Positions 6,040 through 10,994 of a DNA stretch of 10,994 bases are shown piece after piece. The notes below the pieces were generated by a model, which ran no database searches, was not told where the DNA came from, and saw nothing but the letters and a program-made list of their open reading frames with translations. Made by a program: the position numbers and the translations under genes. This stretch comes from Leptospiraceae bacterium. GTDB taxonomy: Bacteria; Spirochaetota; Leptospiria; Leptospirales; Leptonemataceae. Position 1 is the stretch's first letter. Each line of letters begins with the position of its first letter. Location: assembly GCA_020440935.1 (NCBI GenBank), contig JAGRNC010000050.1:1-10994 (forward strand). The letters run 5' to 3'.

Positions 6040-7544
6040 AATCGATCCTTCGCAACATTTGCATAATCATCTTCTTAATCGGAAGCGCGGTCTACGCCGA
6101 TGTGGGATCGTCGGTTTCGGGCTGGTCTTTCTCCAGCGATTCCGTTCATGCAGGATTGGTGCGGATTCGAATCAGCACGGTCCACTATAGCGCCGTGCAT
6201 CCCTGGAGTCGGGAGGTGGGTTCCAGCTATGACGTCACCGGAATCGTCCTGGACAACCATCGAATTTTGATGTCCGCCGGGCCGCTCAAAGATGCGGTGA
6301 ACATTGAGGTTATGCGGCACGGATCCTACCGCAAGTTTGAAGGGCATATTCTGGTATCCGACCTGGAAGCAAACCTGGCCATGATTACGGTTTCAGATGA
6401 ATCCTTCTTCGATGGTCTCAAGGCAATCCCGCTTTCGGCGGATCCATCCCCGGGCAATGCCTACCGCGCCTTGCGCATCGATGGAAATTTTAATATAGAA
6501 AGTAACGATGTAACCGTATCGGAGATAATTCCGGTGGCGGACTACGGCTTTACCCGATTGCCAGTGGCTGTGTTTCGCTCTGCGCCGAGATTCGAAGCCG
6601 GTGGTTTGATCCTGGATGGCAACGGACTTGTGGGCATGATCGGCTTTGTGGACGGCCAGGACCAGGCCGAGGCCGTATTCGCATCCCGCTTGAAGCGATT
6701 CCAGGAAATGGTGGCCGAAGCCGATGGGAATCGCGCTGAATACGCTGGCTTTCCGGTGCAGGGATTCTTTTTCTCTCCGCTGGAAGATCCTGCACTGCGC
6801 GATTACTACGGATTGAAAGATAACCAGGACGGAGTTTTGATTACCACCGTTCTGGCTGAATGTTCGGTCTCTGATTCTTTGAAGCCAGGCGATGTACTGC
6901 TTTCCGTGGACGGATTTTCGGTGAATCCGGCCGGCCAGTACAAAGACAAAAAGCTCGGTCTTCAATCCATGGATTTGTTGTTTGTTCGCGACGGCGCTGG
7001 TAATGTGCGCCGGCCCGGGGACAGCCTCGAATTAAAGATAGTGCGCGAAGGTAAAGAACAGACGGTAAATGTACCGTTGCGCGCCTATCGTGGAGGAGCC
7101 GAGCGGATTCCCTGGTGGGTGGATGGTCCACCAGATTATCTGGTTCACAATGGATTGATTTTTGTAGAGCTCAGCGTTCCATTCTTGAAGGAACGGTTTG
7201 GCGGAGACTGGAAGATCCGTGCCCTTGCTCTGGCTGCCAGCTATGATTCAGAGAAATACTATGCTCCCGGCGAGGAAAAGGATAGGGTCATTGTTATCAG
7301 CGACACCTTGCCTTCGGATTCCGTGGTGGGCTATGAGCGATCCACCGGCGAACAGGTGGTGGAAATCAACGGTAAGAAAGCGAACTCCCTGGCAGAGCTA
7401 CGGAAAGTACTGGAGTCGAATGATGGTATCGCGACTCTAAAACTCAAATCCGGTCGGATGGTCTATCTACGCACCGGCAAAGGAGATCCCGCACTCCGAG
7501 AGAACTACGGGATTCCGGAAAAATCGAGAATACGAAAGAATTAA
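6036..7544 (+). CDS. HtrA/Deg pseudoprotease paralogue lacking the catalytic triad
   Basis: A 502-residue homologue of the preceding protease with the same layout: signal peptide (cleavage near VYA-DV, residue 21), trypsin-like domain, PDZ (about 232-345, with SLKPGDVLLSVDG) and Deg9-like C-terminal domain (about 366-500, with VVEINGKKANSLAEL and ending NYGIPEK). All three catalytic positions are replaced. RILTNAHVV becomes RILMSAGPL (His to G82), CDLAIL becomes ANLAMI (Asp to N113), and GNSGGP becomes RFEAGGL (Ser to A188). The spacing between these positions is nearly the same as in the active protein, so the fold is probably kept while hydrolysis is lost. The frame is full length with no stop or frameshift, so it is not a decaying pseudogene. 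It starts inside the upstream stop (ATGA) with GAGAGG a few bases before. It probably binds substrates or regulates the active partner. Confidence 0.88.
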   Translation: MKSILRNICIIIFLIGSAVYADVGSSVSGWSFSSDSVHAGLVRIRISTVHYSAVHPWSREVGSSYDVTGIVLDNHRILMSAGPLKDAVNIEVMRHGSYRKFEGHILVSDLEANLAMITVSDESFFDGLKAIPLSADPSPGNAYRALRIDGNFNIESNDVTVSEIIPVADYGFTRLPVAVFRSAPRFEAGGLILDGNGLVGMIGFVDGQDQAEAVFASRLKRFQEMVAEADGNRAEYAGFPVQGFFFSPLEDPALRDYYGLKDNQDGVLITTVLAECSVSDSLKPGDVLLSVDGFSVNPAGQYKDKKLGLQSMDLLFVRDGAGNVRRPGDSLELKIVREGKEQTVNVPLRAYRGGAERIPWWVDGPPDYLVHNGLIFVELSVPFLKERFGGDWKIRALALAASYDSEKYYAPGEEKDRVIVISDTLPSDSVVGYERSTGEQVVEINGKKANSLAELRKVLESNDGIATLKLKSGRMVYLRTGKGDPALRENYGIPEKSRIRKN

Positions 7545-8338
7545 GGAAGGTAGTACTTGATTCCAAAGCGAGCGCGTAGATCGCTTTCGGTGGGCGTGCT
7601 TGTATCGCTTTCCGGGCGCAAATCATAGGTGTGTACCGGCACTTCAACGGTGGCCTCCAGAGTTAGGGCGGCCGTGGTGATTTGCAATCCCGGAGTGAAA
7701 AACAAAGTCCCATATTCTGCGCCAATGATCTGGTTTTCTCGAAACGGATCGGTAATTCGATGCCTGGAGTATAAACCCAGAAGCACCGACACCGGCGAGT
7801 TGTGACCTATTCCGTATCCCAGGGAAAGCCCTGCCGCCAGGTTCTCTTCTGGATCGTTCAATTCCAATCCTGCCTTCTGCGAATGAGCCACATCGAATAA
7901 TAGGCTGAACCTACTGGCTTTGTAGAGCAGGGTCAGATCCAGTTCCCGGAGCCCTGCATTTGGATCCAGCCATGCCCTTGCAGGATCGAAGTAATCCAGG
8001 TCCAGGGAAGGATTGATCCGATTTTCGCGGAATTGCAGATACATGGAACCTGAGTCTGCGTTGGGATTGAGGGAAAGAAATCCTTCGCTCCGCAGATAGG
8101 CCGACGAAGTAGCCCTTTCATTGGAGACCCGTAGCGGAGATCCACCGGGCCGTAGAGTGCTTCGCCCCAGGTCTGCTTCCAGAGGAAGAATGAGCGGAAT
8201 ATTGGCCACGGGCACCGGGCTTCTGAATAGCGGCGCCATGGGGCTACCTGTAACGGCTTGTAAACGGTCCAGTGGGGAAGCTCCCAGGGGTTGCAACATT
8301 GCGCCCATGAGAAGGCATGTTAGAAGAAATGATTTCAT
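7541..8338 (-). CDS. Predicted outer-membrane beta-barrel protein (265 aa)
   Basis: The N-terminus MKSFLLTCLLMGAMLQPLGA is a clear signal peptide with cleavage likely before SPLDRL. From about residue 75 the chain is a succession of short amphipathic strands with aromatic girdle residues and polar turns: SMYLQFRE, ELDLTLLYKAS, FSLLFDVAHS, AAGLSLGYGIG, VSVLLGLYSR, GLQITTAALTLEATVEV. It ends RARFGIKYYLP, close to the usual barrel terminus. The count of strands suggests a small barrel of about 8-10. I do not recognise a family. The gene converges on the pseudoprotease gene, and their stop codons overlap within TTAA (7541-7544), leaving no room for a terminator between them. No strong ribosome binding site precedes ATG 8338, although the start fits the signal peptide exactly. 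Pore, transport or adhesion roles are all possible. Confidence 0.7.
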   Translation of the reverse strand: MKSFLLTCLLMGAMLQPLGASPLDRLQAVTGSPMAPLFRSPVPVANIPLILPLEADLGRSTLRPGGSPLRVSNERATSSAYLRSEGFLSLNPNADSGSMYLQFRENRINPSLDLDYFDPARAWLDPNAGLRELDLTLLYKASRFSLLFDVAHSQKAGLELNDPEENLAAGLSLGYGIGHNSPVSVLLGLYSRHRITDPFRENQIIGAEYGTLFFTPGLQITTAALTLEATVEVPVHTYDLRPESDTSTPTESDLRARFGIKYYLP

Positions 8339-8435
8339 AGCCAGGATTTGACGATCGGTACAATAATGCGCTGGCCATCCCTTTTTTCCACATTATTTTT
8401 ACTGCCTTTCCGTGAGAATGTACTGGAATCTGGAA

Positions 8436-8464
8436 GGGAGGCGACCGCAATGACGGCCATATGA
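8436..8464 (+). promoter_or_regulatory. Four-codon leader with strong ribosome binding site, coupled to the antiporter gene
   Basis: GGGAGG (8436-8441) lies 8 bases before ATG 8450, an ideal spacing. That ATG opens a frame of only four codons (M-T-A-I) ending in TGA at 8462-8464. The antiporter start ATG 8461 overlaps this stop as ATGA, in another frame. The same ribosome binding site is about 19 bases from ATG 8461, too far for efficient direct initiation. The arrangement suggests that ribosomes load at the leader and restart at the antiporter. No clear sigma70 promoter is visible in 8339-8435. Confidence 0.45.
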
Positions 8465-9447
8465 TGTGGGAATCCATCCGGGAATTTCTTCCCTATATTC
8501 TATTTCTTCCTGGTTTTTATCTGTTAATCAAAGGCGCGGACTGGTTGGTGGACGGCGCCAGTTCCATTGCGCGTCGCCTCAATATTTCCGATCTGGTGAT
8601 CGGACTTACCATCGTCTCTTTTGGAACTTCTATGCCCGAGCTTGCAGTGAATATAATCGCAAGCTTTCAAGGGAGCGCCGAACTGGCTGTCTCCAATGTT
8701 GTTGGAAGTAACATCGCAAACATTTTGCTTATTTTAGGCGTTACCTCGCTAATTCGTCCGCTGAACGTGCAGTCCAGTACGGTGTGGAAGGAAATCCCGT
8801 TTAGCTTTCTGGCCGTTATTGTATTGTTTATAGTCGCAAACGATCAAATCATTAACGGCGACAGCGCCAACCTGCTGAGCCGTGGGGATGGCATGGTAAC
8901 CATGTTATTCTTTGCGATCTTCATGGCTTACATTGTGAACCTGGCGCTCAAAGGTCAGGCCGATCTAGTCGAAGAGGTTCCCGAAGAAACATTGCCAGTG
9001 GGCAAAGCAATTTTCTTTACGATCCTTGGAATGGTGGCCCTGCCCATTGGAGGGAACTGGATTGTCGATGGAGCGGTTACCATGGCCCGGAGCCTCAATG
9101 TGGGCGAGGATATTATCGGTCTTTCGATTGTGGCCGTGGGAACAAGCCTGCCGGAATTGGCGGCATCGGTGGTGGCTGCTCGAAAGGGGAACTCGGACAT
9201 TGCCGTCGGTAACGTCGTGGGCTCCAATATCTTCAATATCTTCTGGGTGCTTGGCCTGAGTATGACCATTCGACCCATCCCATTCTCTGATGCAGCCAAC
9301 CTCGATGTCTTTATGGCCATCGTAGCCAGCCTGTTGCTCTTCCTTTTCATATTTGTGGGCAAGCGGCACACCCTGGAACGAGGGCAGGGGCTGGTCTTCC
9401 TGTTTTTCTATGTAGGCTACCTGGTGTTCCGTGGCCTCACCGGATAA
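8461..9447 (+). CDS. Calcium/sodium antiporter, CaCA family (YrbG type)
   Basis: An inner-membrane cation antiporter expected to export Ca2+ in exchange for Na+ (or H+). The 328-residue product has about ten hydrophobic helices in two inverted halves, the normal length for bacterial YrbG/CaCA proteins. The alpha-1 repeat at about 48-93 reads GLTIVSFGTSMPELAV and then NVVGSNIANILLILG, with acidic E60. The alpha-2 repeat at about 220-265 reads GLSIVAVGTSLPELAA and then GNVVGSNIFNIFWVLG, with E232. The glutamates and the GTS and GSN loops are the known cation-binding elements of the family. One small oddity is serine at 78, where the matching alpha-2 position is glycine. The central loop, about 164-180 (EEVPEE), is acidic and short, without the large regulatory domain of eukaryotic NCX. 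ATG 8461 is the first in-frame start and is coupled to a tiny leader; ATG 8464 is an alternative. The 3' end overlaps the next gene by 17 bases. Confidence 0.93.
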   Translation: MMWESIREFLPYILFLPGFYLLIKGADWLVDGASSIARRLNISDLVIGLTIVSFGTSMPELAVNIIASFQGSAELAVSNVVGSNIANILLILGVTSLIRPLNVQSSTVWKEIPFSFLAVIVLFIVANDQIINGDSANLLSRGDGMVTMLFFAIFMAYIVNLALKGQADLVEEVPEETLPVGKAIFFTILGMVALPIGGNWIVDGAVTMARSLNVGEDIIGLSIVAVGTSLPELAASVVAARKGNSDIAVGNVVGSNIFNIFWVLGLSMTIRPIPFSDAANLDVFMAIVASLLLFLFIFVGKRHTLERGQGLVFLFFYVGYLVFRGLTG

Positions 9448-10994
9448 CCCGCGATCAGACATTGGAAGACTGGCGATATTCCTTTCGCTGGTTCTGGTCG
9501 TTCTTCTGATCCTGGATCGGTCGGTTCAATGGATCCTCTGGTCCGCTCCGGATGAATCTGCCTGGGCCGATGCCGGTTTTTATGGATTCGCGCATTCTTA
9601 CCGCCAGGCGCTTGCGGAAAGCGCGAGCTCCTTGCCGGCGGACCAGGAAGTACATCAGCCCGCTCCATCCTTCTGCTCGCAAAAACCCCGGCGCATTGTA
9701 GTGATCGGCAGTTCGGTGTCGATCTATGGATTGCAGCGAAGCGAACTGATGCGGCAATTCGAAGCCCGCTATGCCAGCTGCGCGCCAGAATCCCTGGATG
9801 TAGAGGCCGATTCGGCCAGGCCCACAAGCTGGGTATTTCTGGAGCATCCAGGATTGAGCACCTATCATTTGCGTGCCTATGTACCGCTATTAAAGGAGCT
9901 CCATCCGGATTTGATTGTTTATCCCTTTGGCCTGGTGGATTTTCGGCTGGAAAGAAGATTGGCATTGAAGGCGCCGTACTTTGGCGAATTGGAACAAAAG
10001 AAAGAACAACATGCCATCTTGCTGGCAGATCGACTGAGCGAAGAAATGATTAGCATCGCTCCTGGCGGCCTGGACCCCTGGCAACACCTTCCCGATTACC
10101 CCTGGGCCAGGATACAGTTTGCGCGGGTTCTAGAAACGGCCAGATACGGGAGTCTATCGCTCCAGGGCTGGAAGACCTACCTTGGGAATCATCTGGGATC
10201 CGGACGATCCTACGAACATTATGCAGGAGTCCCCGTAGGCGGAGGAGGGATTCATCGAAACGGATGGACCGGCGCGGATTTCTCCGTGCCCTGGACCGAT
10301 GTATTGCAGCAGGATGGACTCAGCCTGGAATGGCAACCTCCATCGACCGAGCCAGGGCACAGTTCGGACAGGGAGCCAAATCGCTCTGCCTTGCTGCGCA
10401 TCGCGGCCAACGGCTGCGAAGAGACCATAGAGCTGAAGCCGGGCTGGCAGCGTATTCATCCACACTGCAAAGCCGATGAGCTGCATTTTTCCCTGTCTAC
10501 CTGCCGATACGATCCGTCGCTGGACGATTGTGTGGGCGTTCGGCTCAGTCGAAACGCCGGCCAGGCGGATTTCGCAACCCGAAGCCGGCCGATCCGACGT
10601 GAAGATCAAATGATCGCGGAGATGTCCAGGGCCCAATACCTTGACTCCCTGAAGCAAAGGGTGCTGGATCCTTCCAGGCCCCAGACGGGTTACTTTCGCG
10701 CCATGGAGTCATCGCGAAAAGACCTGGCGCATCGGCCCTTTGATGCTACCTTTCCGGGATTCGAGATGCTGCGGCAAAGCGCCGACGAGCTACGGGCGGC
10801 CGGGCTGGAATTTCTTCCTGTCTATATGCCCGAGCTTTCTTACAGCAAGGATCTGTATTCGGATTCGGAGTTCTATGCCGGGCTGGTGGATTTCTTAACG
10901 CAATTCGGCTACTTAGACTGTAGCGCCATTCTTCCGTACAACCGATTTTATGATTTTCATCATCTTACCTATGAAGGCTCCCGGGAAATGAGCG
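9431..10994 (+). CDS. Membrane-anchored SGNH/DltD-AlgJ-like hydrolase, incomplete at the right edge
   Basis: An open frame of 521 codons runs to the right edge. GTG 9431 is the only reasonable start; it overlaps the antiporter stop by 17 bases, and the next in-frame ATG is at 9749. One hydrophobic helix (14-28, FLSLVLVVLLIL) should anchor the N-terminus, with the rest in the periplasm. Block I of the SGNH fold is RRIVVIGSSVSIYG with the likely nucleophile S95. The C-terminal block is YDFHHLTYEGS with D508 and H511 as the DxxH pair. Other family-like stretches are HPDLIVYPFGLVDFR and the helix-strand LRAAGLEFLPVYMPE. Between them, about 321-374, lies a cysteine-rich beta segment (NGCEETIELKPGWQ) that looks inserted. 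Relatives of this type usually act with an MBOAT acyltransferase to add or remove acyl groups on surface glycans; no MBOAT gene lies in the window. The fold call is good, the substrate unknown. Confidence 0.78.
   Translation, partial: MASPDNPRSDIGRLAIFLSLVLVVLLILDRSVQWILWSAPDESAWADAGFYGFAHSYRQALAESASSLPADQEVHQPAPSFCSQKPRRIVVIGSSVSIYGLQRSELMRQFEARYASCAPESLDVEADSARPTSWVFLEHPGLSTYHLRAYVPLLKELHPDLIVYPFGLVDFRLERRLALKAPYFGELEQKKEQHAILLADRLSEEMISIAPGGLDPWQHLPDYPWARIQFARVLETARYGSLSLQGWKTYLGNHLGSGRSYEHYAGVPVGGGGIHRNGWTGADFSVPWTDVLQQDGLSLEWQPPSTEPGHSSDREPNRSALLRIAANGCEETIELKPGWQRIHPHCKADELHFSLSTCRYDPSLDDCVGVRLSRNAGQADFATRSRPIRREDQMIAEMSRAQYLDSLKQRVLDPSRPQTGYFRAMESSRKDLAHRPFDATFPGFEMLRQSADELRAAGLEFLPVYMPELSYSKDLYSDSEFYAGLVDFLTQFGYLDCSAILPYNRFYDFHHLTYEGSREMS

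Noticed and set aside
6393..6965. Minus-strand reading frame of 190 codons
   Set aside because: It is antisense to the pseudoprotease, which aligns to the active protease along its whole length. It has no ribosome binding site or recognisable domain.
8348..8367. TTGACG followed by TACAAT and AATAAT upstream of the antiporter, as a promoter
   Set aside because: The gaps from TTGACG to TACAAT and AATAAT are 5 and 8 bases, far too short for a sigma70 promoter.
9417..9965. Minus-strand reading frame of 182 codons
   Set aside because: It is antisense to the SGNH-like gene, whose catalytic motifs support the plus strand. Its composition (many P, R and S) is typical of a shadow frame.

Overview
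The window reads as chromosomal DNA of a Gram-negative-type (diderm) bacterium with moderate GC content. Densely packed envelope genes, several predicted lipoproteins with relaxed lipoboxes, predicted outer-membrane barrels and an HtrA protease with a Deg9-like tail together recall the higher-GC Leptospirales (Leptonema/Turneriella type). That placement is inference: there is no rRNA or other marker gene here. I see no tRNA, rRNA, CRISPR array, insertion sequence or phage gene.

Left part (1-2227). A membrane-anchored protein on the minus strand runs off the left edge (1-469). Next is a small minus-strand lipoprotein (619-894) with a clear promoter and ribosome binding site and a candidate terminator hairpin downstream. 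Divergent from it is a secreted or anchored HExxH zinc metalloprotease-like protein (1109-2227). Spacer 470-618 holds the hairpin and a weak promoter. Spacer 895-1108 holds the lipoprotein promoter and a short inverted repeat.

Middle (2228-4524). A minus-strand pair, probably one operon, encodes a cysteine-containing lipoprotein (3742-4278) followed by a lipoprotein/outer-membrane barrel fusion with a DUF2846-like N-terminus (2330-3733). The 102-base convergent spacer 2228-2329 has no convincing terminator. The 246-base divergent spacer 4279-4524 has no supportable gene but contains several inverted repeats. One set spans the start codon of the next gene and can form two mutually exclusive hairpins.

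Centre right (4525-8338). An exported HtrA/Deg protease with an intact His-Asp-Ser triad (4525-6039) overlaps by ATGA with a full-length paralogue (6036-7544) in which all three catalytic residues are replaced. This active protease/pseudoprotease pair is the most interesting thing in the window. It converges on a predicted outer-membrane barrel gene (7541-8338), and the two stop codons share a TTAA palindrome.

Right (8339-10994). A YrbG-type Ca2+/Na+ antiporter (8461-9447) is preceded by a four-codon leader with an ideal ribosome binding site that overlaps its start by ATGA. It overlaps an SGNH/DltD-AlgJ-like membrane-anchored hydrolase (9431 to the right edge, incomplete). Nearly every gene product is predicted to act in the envelope, so the region looks like a set of cell-surface and periplasmic maintenance genes rather than a single pathway.
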